A stretch of DNA of 64,000 bases from Metridium senile. Lineage: Eukaryota; Cnidaria; Anthozoa; Actiniaria; Metridiidae. The stretch is from contig OX459100.1 of assembly GCA_949775045.1 (NCBI GenBank), forward strand, positions 16,361,396 to 16,425,395, in the 5' to 3' direction. The notes beneath the pieces are model-generated. The model did no database searches and had not been told where the DNA came from. It worked only from the letters and a program-made list of their open reading frames with translations. The position numbers and the translations under genes were made by a program. Shown piece by piece: positions 40,301 to 50,245 of the stretch; within the stretch, counting starts at the first letter, position 1, and the number at the start of each line of letters is the position of its first letter.

Positions 40301-43300
40301 AAGGCCTTGGTACTTTTTCAGATGGCGGGGACTATTTGAAAAAGAAAACTACCATTCTTACAATTTTCTTTCAATTATTAGTGACTGCTCCCAACCTGTC
40401 TTCAGATGAAAGTGATGGCGAAGATGAAATTATCGATTTGTCCGAATCATCCGAAGAGGATGAGACTGAAAGTAAAAGAAAAGATAAAAAAGTGGTTAAA
40501 AGTGACAAAGCTGATAAAAAGACTGACAAAGAATCAAGTAGAAGTAAGGATAAAAGAAAAGAAACAAAAGATAAAGAAGTGGTTAAAAATGGCAAAGCTG
40601 ATAAAAAGACTGATAAAGAACGAAGTTCAAGTAAGGAAAGGTATTCTAAACGATAGCATTGTTGATTTCAGTATATTTATTGACTCATTAGCTGTTATGA
40701 TTATAGTTATATGCAAACTATCATTTTCAAACCATGGATTCAAGACGTGTTTCAGGCCATGTTTTTGTTTGTGGCTTACAGCTGTAACTTGAATCTTTTG
40801 TTTTGAAATATTTGCAAGTAAGGGACTGGTCATTATTTATGTGGGGGGAGGGGGGGGGGAGAAAGCATGGGGGGGGGGGGGGTGGGGGTCAGGTGTATTT
40901 TTCTAGATGACTGGGAGTGGGTCATGATTTAATAAAATAATTAAATATAATATTTTGCACAATATAAAAGGTTTAGTTAGTGGTTCACCTTTTCTATCAA
41001 TTCTTGAAATGCAGTTATGTATCCAAAAAGACCCAAAGCATTGGAACCACCAATAGGAATCATGCACGGAGACTTTCCCTTGTTTTTTTCTCCCCCCCCC
41101 CCCCCCCCCCCCACACACACACAAAAATAATGAATTTTTTCCCTAACCCCTACCCCCTAACTGTAATAACAGATATTCTCAAACTTTAGCATATCAGCAT
41201 TTACTTTATTCCACCTATTACTGTTTTCTTTGTTACTGGTTGATCAAATCAACATTTGCAACAGGGAACATGATGTGATTTCTTCCATCAATGAAACACA
41301 ATTGGTCTAGACTTCATGACCCACATTTATAATGAAATTGATTTTTTGAGCCTAAAATAATATATATGCTATAATAGGTATGATTTCTTTTGCTTTGGTA
41401 AAATTGGCCTTTAGTAAATATCTAACTCCTATTTTAGTCTCATGATATTAGTAATTTAGTATTAAAAACTAAGATAGATCGTATGTCACTTTGAATTTGT
41501 TTATAACTTCTTTAATGGCCCCCAAAGGAAGAGAAAGGGTTTGACACAAGTCTTAATCTTATTGTTCTCAATCTGCCTAAACCAATGTTAGGTCAACAGT
41601 CCGGGAGATTACCAGTTTTGGTAATCGTTTTGTAAACACAGCTCTAACCAATCACAGTCGTGAATATGGCAACGATCAATCATCTCAGGACACACAATAC
41701 ATGTACATTCGTAAAGTACTTCGCAATGCGTTGTAACTAGGTTCAGGTTTTGATTACATTCACACACAATTATTTACATTTCGTAGACTGGTTAACTCTA
41801 TGGCTTATTTTTTTATTCAATTCACATTCAATTACATAAATTTCCTCGAATGTTTCGTCGAATATTATTTATAAGTAGTAAAAGGAAATTACAATCTAGA
41901 TCTATTTTAGATCATAGTTTAGTTATATGAGCGCCTGGTTCATATTTATATTTGAATACATCAATAAATAATAGTTGCAGTTGTTTTCCACAAACACGAG
42001 AGGACTTTCTAAGGATGCTACGATGTGGTCCATTTACAGTACAGTCAATTGTGAGCATAAGAATATTTGTAAAAAAGACATGGATGCAGAAATTATATTT
42101 TGAAAATATAGGCTATACAATCAACAAAATTTAATCTTTCTTCGGTCGCTTACTTCTATTTTTTCGACTTGATTAAAAAGACTCGAAATCGTAACTTATT
42201 GCTAACGAATAATATAAAGAAAATATTCACAGAATGCTATCCTTGTGTATTCCAACAGTAAGCGAGACTTTCGCGCCATATTACGATATAAGATGACATT
42301 AGGTTTTCTACTCATCGATCTTCTCAAACGAGGGTTGCACGCTACGAAATTTTGAATGTGAGCACATTGTATCTTTGCAATTCGAGGAAAAATACTCCCT
42401 TTTCCCCAACAAATCTTTAACAGGCACTAAATAGGCATCAAAGTTAGTTACTTACCAGTTATTAAGCAAAAATGGCATCAACAGCGATCACAAAGAAGAC
42501 AATTTCAACTAAAAACTCTCACTCTATCGGCACGAAACTTTCAGAAGTCCGCCATTACACATTCCTGCGATAATTTACATAGTTAAAATCCTGTATGTAC
42601 GCTTGGAACAAGCGATAATATTGGTTGAACAATGTTGAAGTAGAATACAGCTGAATATATTTCGTGACAGCCGGAAACAATAGATATGTGACGTCAAAAT
42701 GATTACCAAAACTGGTAATCTCCCGGACTGGTCAATGTCACTGCTATCTGCTATTATTAAAATAATTGCCTACACCAACCTACAAAACAACTTTGGATCT
42801 GAGCCAAAGACATACCAAACTACAAAATTTGCTTTCTATTTTACTGACACTGTATATACTTTTATAAAATATTTAAAACCTCGGCAGCAGTGCTCTGTCA
42901 AGTTATAGAGCACTCTGAAATTTTAAGAAGACTCAAGAATCACTGAGAAGCACCTGCTATGTGTTGTGCTTCTCCTAATGCTTCTCTCATCTTCTTAAAA
43001 TTCTAGCATGCTCTATAACTCGTTTTCTATTTCTTTAAGAGAATACTCATGTTTGACATAATTTATAATTATAATGTTTCTTCTCAAGGAAAACTGAGCT
43101 CAGAAAAAGAGACAAACAAGCGAAAAACGAAGACACCACTTCTGATGAAAGCATTCAGAGCAAAGAAAAGAAAGAAGACACACAACAATGGGTCATTTCT
43201 ATTGTGAAAAAGTCATTGATAGTAATAGCTATATGTTCAGTTGCTTATATAGCTTATAGATATTTTAGGTTTGGACGTGGTAGAATCCCAAAGCCTAGGC

Positions 43301-43317
43301 GAGGCAGGCGATTTTAA
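28301..43317 (+). CDS. PTPN1: PTP1B/TC-PTP-type tyrosine phosphatase with C-terminal membrane anchor
   Basis: Eleven exons: 28301-28357, 28524-28620, 28769-28839, 35047-35181, 35580-35723, 36293-36447, 37023-37077, 38179-38368, 38737-38946, 40382-40640, 43089-43317. Phase is kept throughout, giving 533 residues. Catalytic features: pTyr-loop Y46 in NRYRDV, YINASL, WPD loop D185 in HWPDFG, signature H-C219-SAGIGRSG, and Q-loop Q266 in [10 protein letters not shown]. Each lies four residues after its PTP1B counterpart. After residue 300 comes an acidic and proline stretch ([18 protein letters not shown]), then a long Lys/Glu/Ser-rich linker. A hydrophobic segment follows at about 493-517, and then a 16-residue basic tail. 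Vertebrate PTP1B is anchored on the ER by such a tail and dephosphorylates receptor and JAK kinases. A single gene may stand for both PTPN1 and PTPN2, so the symbol is provisional. Exon 9 has an alternative in-phase donor at 38868/38869. Confidence 0.92.
28840..30239. other. First part of the 6.2-kb PTP intron, nothing recognised
   Basis: AT-rich, with no terminal repeats, coding stretch or known repeat family seen. Confidence 0.5.
30402..30690 (+). pseudogene. RecQ-like DEAH helicase N-terminal fragment, frameshifted
   Basis: It starts at an ATG ([20 protein letters not shown]). A frame change then gives [20 protein letters not shown], and another change gives [10 protein letters not shown]. 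These are the N-terminal lead-in, Walker A (GSGKS) and motif Ia region of a RecQ-family helicase in the correct order. Stops and two frame changes break it, and the DEAH and later motifs are absent. It lies wholly between the TIRs of the MULE-like element. Many such helicase copies exist in cnidarian genomes. Whether it is a captured host gene or the remnant of an element-encoded one is open. Confidence 0.75.
30745..31230. repeat. Tandem repeat of about 190 bp inside the MULE-like element
   Basis: About 2.5 units share TGTATCGAAACGACTC, TACACAGCTATATTC, AACTACATTTAAATCC, GGTTGTAACATATACTCA and GAGTCAACAATGTG. Confidence 0.75.
31919..32133. mobile_element. TA-flanked MITE family M1, copy 2
   Basis: 215 bp with ends CAGTGCGAATC/GATTCGCACTG between TA dinucleotides, in the large PTP intron. 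Confidence 0.9.
32164..32445. repeat. Tandem duplication, unit about 145 bp
   Basis: CAAATTTAATATTGAGGTG, AATATCAG..ACACAAACTTT and ATGTTTATTTGA..ATATAATTTAT occur in the same order in two adjacent units, between MITE copies 2 and 3. Confidence 0.7.
32750..32964. mobile_element. TA-flanked MITE family M1, copy 3
   Basis: 215 bp, the same length and ends as copy 2, with TA on both sides. Confidence 0.9.
33031..33839. mobile_element. Second MULE-like element with 9-bp target duplication
   Basis: Flanked by perfect GAACTAATA copies (33022-33030 and 33840-33848). The ends CAATCTCGAGCCC and GGGTTCGAGATTG are inverted. An imperfect repeat continues for about 80 bp and includes GACTCTGGGGGAACGG mirrored near 33770-33790. 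It is 809 bp with no coding capacity. Its termini differ from those of the other 9-bp-TSD element 1.5 kb away. Confidence 0.75.
34388..34675. mobile_element. Long near-perfect hairpin MITE
   Basis: 288 bp folding almost end to end. The arms begin GTTCTCAGTCACACGTG and end CACATGTGACTGAGAAC. They meet around 34540, where AATTCAGACATGTTTCGCA mirrors TGCGAAACATGTCTGAAT. Two open frames on opposite strands read through the same arms. Confidence 0.85.
35351..35454. repeat. Hairpin element
   Basis: CAAATAGCAGCTGAGATATGG mirrors CCATATCTCAGCTACTATTGG at the other end (arms of about 25 bp, plus TATATAATTTC/GAAATTATATA). It lies between PTP exons 4 and 5. Confidence 0.7.
35918..36007. repeat. Three tandem 30-bp units
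   Basis: Units start at 35918, 35948 and 35978 with ATGGTTTGGGCTTCCTGTGT. The 30-bp period is a multiple of three, so it gives a false repeated peptide on the minus strand. Confidence 0.85.
36111..36246. repeat. Hairpin element
   Basis: GGCTTGCAACCATTCCCAGG mirrors CCTGGGAATGGTTGCAAACC. The arms continue to GAACAAAAG/CTTTTGTTC. It ends 46 bp before PTP exon 6. Confidence 0.8.
36600..36866 (-). mobile_element. tRNA-derived SINE, family 1
   Basis: The minus-strand head has GTGGCCTAGCGATGAGAG and a B-box-like GGTTTGATTCCCG. The body carries the CACACAACTTTGC and GGAGGGAGGAAAACCGG phrases of the family. It lies within sequence matching the CAATAGAC element family (36549-36925), in PTP intron 6. 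Confidence 0.75.
37232..37564. mobile_element. Inverted-repeat element in PTP intron 7
   Basis: ACACCTAATCCAAAAAACG with CCGCCGCACAGTCCTCGCG at the left is mirrored by CGCGAGGACTGTGCGGCGG and CGTTTTTTGGATTAGGTGT at about 37457-37513. The outer boundaries, near CTGGCTAG and CTAGCCAG, are uncertain. Confidence 0.7.
38387..38613 (+). mobile_element. tRNA-derived SINE, family 2
   Basis: AGCAAGGATGGCACAGTTGG with B box GTTTGATTCCC, then a body ending GACATAAAATACTATTCATT. It starts only 18 bp after the donor of PTP exon 8. Confidence 0.75.
38964..39980. mobile_element. TIR element with about 150-bp arms
   Basis: AGCCTGCATAGCAAGCGTTTC at the left mirrors GAAACGCTTGCTACGCAGGCT at the right. The arms continue through GTGTTAC, GGCCGC, GTGCAAAAAAA and GCTTGCTAACAAACC. 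No ORF is inside. A family-2 SINE tail lies at about 39563-39630. It starts 17 bp after the distal donor of PTP exon 9. Confidence 0.8.
40132..40336. mobile_element. Hairpin MITE
   Basis: The ends AATAGTCCCC and GGGGACTATT enclose arms with AGGCCTTTGCATTGA..GAGACGAA and their inverse. It ends 45 bp before PTP exon 10, so it may lie over the branch-point region. Confidence 0.8.
40842..41165. repeat. G-run and C-run low-complexity region
   Basis: G runs at 40842-40890 and a C run at about 41093-41112 flank an AT-rich centre. AGGGACTGGTCAT at about 40823 matches the end of the MITE at 49161-49323, so this may be a diverged relative. Confidence 0.5.
41597..42730. mobile_element. TIR element with 5-bp target duplication
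   Basis: The 30-bp perfect terminal repeats start CAGTCCGGGAGATTACC. The duplication GTCAA is at 41592-41596 and 42731-42735. It is 1,134 bp, in the last PTP intron, with no ORF of note. The CAG...CTG ends with a short duplication would fit a CACTA-like or other DDE family; this was not resolved. Confidence 0.8.
42901..43020. repeat. Hairpin MITE, copy 2
   Basis: AGTTATAGAGCACTCTG with AATTTTAAGAAGA is mirrored by TCTTCTTAAAATT and CTCTATAACT. Same family as 12199-12321. It ends 68 bp before the last PTP exon. Confidence 0.75.
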
Positions 43318-43348
43318 TACGTTTTTTCTTATAATTGTGTAAAGAACC

Positions 43349-43686
43349 ACCCTGGGTACCAGAGGTTATTTGCCTTGGCATTTGTAAAGCTGACGGTTTG
43401 TTAGCAACAAGAAATAAACCTCTGACAAATAAACTAATTCAGAACCTCACTTCTATATCGATTTGATAAACACTCAATTATAGTCATATTTGGTATCCAG
43501 TTTTGTCAAGTCGTCAGATTTGGTCCAATCAAAACTCTTCAAATTGTTTGACCACATTGAAAGGCCATGGTCAACTCCTGACCCTTAAGGCCTGAGAATT
43601 ACAGGGCTTGGCAAATTTATAAGACAAGCTCAGAGGATTTCTCTTGGTTTTTAATACAGTCAACAAAAACCTCTGGTTTCCAGGGT
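43349..43686. mobile_element. Inverted-repeat element in the PTP 3' region
   Basis: ACCCTGGGTACCAGAGGTT mirrors AACCTCTGGTTTCCAGGGT with two differences. It begins 32 bp after the PTP stop and includes AATAAA near 43416, so it may supply the 3' end of the transcript. Confidence 0.7.
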
Positions 43687-43866
43687 ATAATCAAGTTGGA
43701 AATTGTTTGTTAAAATGAAAATTATTTTATTGTATTTTTTTATAAAAATGTAAAATGTATGTTATCAACTTAATACTCCAGTTTTAAGTTCTTCATTGTG
43801 CAGCCTTAGTCTTAAAAGCATGTGATGCTGTATATTCTTTTGTTTGTAGTACTGTATAGCCTATAT

Positions 43867-44174
43867 GGTATACTCTGTGAACAGAGCCACCTTTCTCCCC
43901 CGCCGAAAAGCGAGAGAAAAATGGCTCTGCCGACTCCTGATAATTACATCCAAACTTCTGGATGTAAAAATTATGGGTTATCAATCAATTAAACTGGTTT
44001 AAAACCGGTTTTCCCACCTAAGTCACCAACATTTGTGAATTTCCATTGACATTTGACTTACGTCATATTATGTCACCCTCACGCATGCTCAACAGGGTAA
44101 TTTCAGGAGTTGGCAGACCCATTTTTCTCTTGCTTTTCGGCAGGGGAGAAAGGTGGCTCTGTTCGCAGAGTACC
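43867..44174. mobile_element. Inverted-repeat element (GGTATACTCTG ends)
   Basis: Arms of about 75 bp share AACAGAGCCACCTTTCTCCC, TTTTCTC and GGAGTCGGCAGA and their inverses. About 170 bp of unique centre lies between. Confidence 0.8.
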
Positions 44175-44577
44175 TATGGTAAGGCAAGGAATGCAAACAA
44201 GAATACCACACACTTTCTCTACTCTTTGACTCAATCTCCTCTGCAGACAACTTCTCACCTTTTTTCTTTGCTGTTTTGGGATTCCTGTGGGATGGTGGAG
44301 AAAGGACTTGGGACAAATTTCCATCACCTTTTTTTCCCTAGTCCTAATCTCCTTTTTTATTCACAAAGGAAGCCCAATATAGAAAGGAAGTCTGATGGGT
44401 TGCCTGGGGAGAAGGCTACTCTGACTAATTTGTCTGCAATTCAAAGCTAAGGCTGTGCAATAATGAATTTGAAACTGGCTAGTTGACTTTAATAGTCGAT
44501 CAAAGGTTCTGTCATCACCAACCAGAATCTATTGGGTTTTTTTTAAATACAAATAGTGTGAATTTGTTTGACACATT

Positions 44578-44985
44578 GTTCTATTGTGTTGTATACAAAA
44601 GCAGAATGTAGATTAGTTTGTTTGGAACATTCTATTGTTTGCACACAAAAGCACAGTGTGGATTAGTTTGTTTGGAACAATGTTCTATTGTGTTGTATAC
44701 AAAAGCAGAGTGTAGCTAGATTCTTTTGTTTAGAACATTGTTCTGTTGTTTGCATACACAGGCAGAGTAACCAATTCGTTTGTTTGGAACATTGTTCTAT
44801 TGTGTTTTATACAAAAGCACAGTGTAGATTAGTTTGTTTGGAACATTGTTCTGTTGTTTTCTGTTCAAAAGCATGTAGATTCATGTAGTCTGAATGCAGA
44901 ATGATTTGTTTGTTTTGAACATTTCTCTATTGTGCTCTATACAACAGCAACAGAGTGTAGATTTGTTTGGTGTGTAGATTTTATA
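44578..44985. repeat. Minisatellite, unit about 57 bp
   Basis: About six to seven diverged units of TTCTATTGTGTTGTATACAA, GCAGAGTGTAGATT and GTTTGTTTGGAACATTG. The false open frame at 44688-44888 reads the units as a CLEHCS-type repeat. Confidence 0.8.
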
Positions 44986-45088
44986 TTTGGTGTAATTCTA
45001 ATTGGTGCACAATGACAGATCGAGCCAGATCAATATTGATTGAAGCACAATGTATATACATGTAATCCCTATCCTTTGTACATTGATT

Positions 45089-45368
45089 AGGGACGGACCA
45101 TTTGATATTTGTAGGGTGGGTGGGTTAAATCCCCCCAAAAATATTGAGCAAGCTCTTCAACCTAAAAAAAATTGTGCAACATCAATATGGCAAAAAAAAT
45201 ATAGCTTGGTACAGCAAGAACATAACCTGCAACACTGGAGGGCGAAAAAAAATTTTGAGCACACCTTTAACCATGAAAAAATATCCTGCACGGCCTCAAG
45301 GGCCAAAAACAATTTCCTGCAGTGAAATTTGCCCAACTCCCAAACAAATATCTAATGGTCTGTTCCCT
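45089..45368. mobile_element. Inverted-repeat element (AGGGACGGACCATT ends)
   Basis: AGGGACGGACCATTTGATATTTG at the left mirrors CAAATATCTAATGGTCTGTTCCCT at the right. 280 bp, with A-rich internal phrases and no coding potential. Confidence 0.75.
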
Positions 45369-47618
45369 TACAAACATTTACTAGATTAACATTCAGTGTT
45401 GTGTTTTTAATGCAATGATTTGTTCATATTGTTAATAATGTACAGACTGATTACAAACTTGAAAATACTTGATATTGTTAACAAAGACATTTTGATTCCT
45501 AGCCTGTATTTGTTTTCCATGAAACTGTGTGACACAATATTACTTATGATAAACGTGCAAAGGTCTTGCAAGCAATAGGCCTTTTGCAATGTGCCCTTAC
45601 CATGTCATGTGACCCTACCACTTTTAAATTAAGCTTTGCATGCTGTGTGCAGTTATAAATCACACAGGGATTGACAGATCACGAGAGAATTAAGTGTTAT
45701 GAGAAGTGCAATGCGAAACAGAGTGTTTCTCAACACTATCAAGGATTGTGACAATCCCCAAGTGTTTTATAACTCAGAAAATGTTCTATTTTTTATAAAA
45801 TACAAATTGACCTTAGTAATATGATGCTATATTGCAAATGGCTTAGCTATTGATCGCATGAAATGGACTTGTCCTTTAATTGCCTAAGGAATAAACTTAA
45901 AGTATAAGAAATATTGTTCTATAAGGCCCATGCAGCTAGACTAATTTCTAACATTCTGATTGGCTATATGAAATCAGCATATTTAGATAACATTTTACAA
46001 TATGATATGCATGTGCTAAGCTGTAACGACTAGACAACTGTCCTTCAAAAGATCAATACATTGACCTGGGTCAAGCAGCTATAGTTGTGAACATGCAGCA
46101 GACATGGCCTATCTAGCTGGTGCTCAACCAGTGTTTGTTTTTATATATATGTGCACAAATGAAATCAAATAAAAGTCTTAAGTATTGCAAGTAATATATG
46201 CAATTAAATTAAATTAGATAAATTGATATTAGTGCACACTATAAATCTGTGAAACAACTACTAACTGTTTTAAGGAGGTAATAGTATTTAGTCATCAACT
46301 ATTTAGTTATTGTTAAATTGCCCTATTTCAGGCATTTCATTATGACGTCACAATGTGTTTACAGTGGGGGGATAGAATCGCTGAAAACATTGGTAATTTC
46401 ATCTAAATCTTCCTTCTCTTTGAAAATTGAGCTTCATATTATCTAGTTTTTATGTATGTTATGTGTCTATGTTTATACTTTCATATTTATGGCATTTTGT
46501 TGTCATTTCTTTCCTCTCCGTCTTGTAAATGCAATTTTATTGTGTATTCTCGTATTGTTAATTGTTATGAATCTGTCCCCCACTGGCGTCCATGATCCTT
46601 AGCGTTAAGACAATAGAATGTTTCGATGTGATGTCATAGTGAAATAGGACAAATTATTATAACTAACAATAAATTATACAGGCATGACCCACACAATGCA
46701 CATTACAAATGAAGGATAAAGTAGTTACACTGTTCTACTCCAGTGATATCTGACATTAGACAATTAAATTATACATTGTAAGTTTGGTTTAACATGCAAC
46801 TCTAATTGACATGGTAATTAAGTGCACTTTTTTAAATAAGCTATTTTAAGTCCAGACAGCTATAGATGTAATTCACCCACAAATATAAAGTATGCAAATG
46901 CATTGCTTAGACATTATATACACTGGACATAACTTAAAACAAATATATACTCAAATTAATTTGATAATTAAAGGTAGGTAAATATTAATTCATTTAATTA
47001 TGATTTCTTGCCCAAATGTTTGTTTGTTTGTTTATTTATTTCAGGGTTTTTTTTAATATTGTTTGTTTTCCTGTTGGAACAATAAACAGTTGAACAAAAT
47101 AAATATGGCTTTCTTGGTGAGTGAATTGACTAACCTTCTATTCACAGATGTTTTTAAAGAAGTGTTGTCATGCATACAAAGCTGGGGAGATTAGTGTTGT
47201 GTGACAACACTAAAACTGTCTGCATTGAGGAGTTGCCCTACTCAAGTGGTATCATAAATATTAAATGGTACAAATCTCAACTTACAGACCAAGGTTTGGA
47301 TGTTATCGATCAACATATATGTCACTTCAAGTTCTTATTTGATGGAACTCTTCATATGTTTTAAGATATTGTTGATATTAGGATCTATCTATAGAATGCA
47401 AGTTGATTGGATAAAATTGTAAGCCAGTGGGGATTATTTAGAACATGGATGAATCTGCATATGCCATTTCATAGCCTGCTCTGTAGATTCTGCACAGCAG
47501 GCTAGCTCCATTTCACTGTCAAAAATAAAAACCATTAACAGAAATAGTCCCAGTTCTGTGAATCTATTAAATTCAAAGAGTTGCACCATGCAGTAAAGCA
47601 AACAAAAAGTAGCATTAA
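45369..47618. other. Intergenic stretch, no gene supported
   Basis: AT-rich. A 65-codon open frame at 47170-47364 has ordinary composition and an upstream acceptor-like CACAG. It has no recognised motif and no partner exon, so it is left uncalled. Confidence 0.4.
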
Positions 47619-49160
47619 GAGAGCTCGTCCCTAAAAACCGAACATCGTAGGAAGAGCTCAAAAATAAAAATCCTTCAAACTTTCCCAGATTATAGCATTT
47701 AGGGTGCTATTACTTCAAAATAAATCCTAGACTCATTGGGTCTTTATTTTTCGAGAACGGGGACAATTTTGATTTTCGGGGTTTTTGAGTAATTTTTGAG
47801 CTCAAACCACTACCTCTATAAAGATATAAATTTGTCCACAAATTCTAAATAAAATGCTATTTTTAACATAATAAATGTAAAGTATAGGTAGTTAACTACA
47901 TTTTCCTGTATTTTGGATTGATTTCAGAAAATTCGGAATATTTTACAGATTTTTCTTTATTCACAATTTTTTTGCAAATTTAGCGACAGTAAAAATTGTC
48001 TAACTTTACGCTAAAATATCTCCGCTGGTATGGTGATCCTGAACGTTTAAATACTTGTAAAATAAAGACAAACATCCCTTCTTTCGATACATAAAATAAA
48101 ATTTTGGGGCCACTCAAAAACAGTCTTCATAGAGTCGATAATTCATAGGCTCATAATGCCAAAATTTGACGAGTTGCGGTATTGTTTTGTCACGCAATCT
48201 TTATGGTCGGCGAAGGGAAAAAATTCTCAGTCCGTAAAAATAAGTTTGTTATTAAAAATATCTTGCATAATAATGACTTAATTATGACTTTCATCAAACT
48301 CTGATTGTGTTAAGTGAGAAATTCAACTAAATTTTTCAAACTTTTAGGATAAATTACTTGACAGTCGATAAGTAACTTTTCGCAGTTCGGTCGCTTTGTG
48401 CAACGGCTTCGACATTTGAGCATAAATATGATAACAAACTGTCACTTGAATTATAACTTACCCTAAATGCAGGATATAATCCATTTTAAGAGCTTTTTTT
48501 AGGTAAGCGACCGAGATTTGGAACTGTTTCGGAAGAGCATTGTGTAAACGAAGTCAACTGACTCAGACTACAAGATGGCGTTACACACAGGAATCCCATG
48601 CGGCGAACTTTATTGTTATGTAGTCAACACGTCATTAGATGGCTATCTGATTTGAGATGCCTGATAAAATTAAAGCTTTGTATATTTTGTTAAAAAAATT
48701 AAAGACAATTTCAAGAAATTATCAGATATAATATCTAAATTATCCTATAAAATTATCAAATATATAATATCTAAATTGTCAATTTAAGGAAAGGAAAGCA
48801 CATGACAGGTATTTATCATGCCTAACAATATCTTGTTAACCATTCCATAAATACTTATTTATAATAGTTCTTTAATATGATATTGCTAAAATATTAAACA
48901 CAGTTATTAGTTACAAATTATCCATAATTTATGATACATATTCTGTATTTATTTTTCCTGCATATACCAATATTTTAAACAGAACTTTTATCTGAAAAAG
49001 TTACTGAAAATGCAAAGGTTACAATCTTTGCAACCTTTAGTTTTTCGAAAATATTTACAAAATATTTAAGACCCATGGCCCATTTTTGAGTGTTATAATC
49101 CATTCGCAGTAAGTCGTATTATAAGAAAACAAATAAAACAAAACGCTAAACAATTTAGTA

Positions 49161-49323
49161 AGGGACTGGTCATAAAGTATAGAGGGGAAAATTCAGAATT
49201 CCCAAGGAATGACTTTTATTGGCCCACCCATTATGTCTATGCATAGTTACACGTAGCTCACCCCTATACAATGCACCCCCCCCCCCCCCCCACCCCCCCC
49301 CCCATACTTTATGACCAGTCCCT
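49161..49323. mobile_element. MITE nested in the fold-back element
   Basis: AGGGACTGGTCATAAAGTAT mirrors ATACTTTATGACCAGTCCCT exactly (20-bp ends). 163 bp, including a long C run. Confidence 0.85.
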
Positions 49324-49926
49324 AAGAGCGTAAATACCCACTCACACTGTAAAATATATCAAAATGTCTGATTGCATGGTAATAATAATAAGTCCACGAA
49401 ATTTAGTCTTTCGTGCGGTGCATGCTGCTAAGTGACCATGAATCTTTAGGAAAAAAGAAGCCAAACTTACACCAACCGACATGCTATATTCTAATGTTGG
49501 CAATGAAGTAAAACAGCATAATACGATTAAACAATAGAAATTTAGAACATCGAACGGCGATTGCATGATCGTAACAAGTTGTAATTGTCTATAACAAATA
49601 GACGAGTGTTTTTTGTCTGGATTGCTAAGCACACTTCATCAAAAAGTATTTGAAAAGGTATTTTTGCACTGTGTGCAAATTGTTTTCTATTACATTAAAA
49701 GGCGTCTGATATCAAAGGCCAACATGCACGTTCCTTTATATCTTTAAGACCCCTTTAGGTCGTCAGATCTATGGGTTCAGCTTGTTGTCTTATTACTGGC
49801 TTCATTTCATCATCATTTATTATAATATTTATCACATCATTTTGGTATCGGGTCTATGTGAATATGATATTCTATTTTAAGATCTAACATCAACAAAACA
49901 ACGCTATTTGTTCAGTAGTATACTAA

Positions 49927-50245
49927 TGGGGGGGGGGGGGGGGGGGCGGCGGGGGAGTATACTTGACCCAGTTTCTGACAGGGACGTTCCGCTGGTACCT
50001 CTAAACTCTGACCCTATTTAAGACAGCATAATCCTAAAAATACGTACCCTATTCAAGACAAATTGGTAAAAAGTAGACCCTATCCAAGACTCTAGGGGGA
50101 AATTGTATACCCTACACATATTTACACCCTGTGTAAGACTTAGTAAAGTTAAAAAAGGCGACCGTATTTAAGACAAATTAGGCTAAATGGTATGTCCCCG
50201 TATAGTAAATATAAAGGAGTACCCCCCCCCCCTCCCCCCCGGAGT
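49927..50245. repeat. G-run/C-run bounded segment with short internal repeats
   Basis: Starts with about 20 G and ends with C runs. GAGTATAC near the left and GGAGTACC near the right are related. Between them, ACCCTATTCAAGAC-like phrases recur four or five times. Strong G-quadruplex potential. Origin unknown. Confidence 0.5.

Noticed and set aside
44089..44450. Overlapping open frames of 74 to 134 codons
   Set aside because: They run through the right arm of the inverted-repeat element at 43867-44174 and into low-complexity T-rich sequence. No motif.
47105..47364. Possible short coding exons (29-codon and 65-codon frames)
   Set aside because: Composition is ordinary, but no family is recognised, the frames conflict and the only intron that would join them is about 33 bp. 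Not enough to call a gene.
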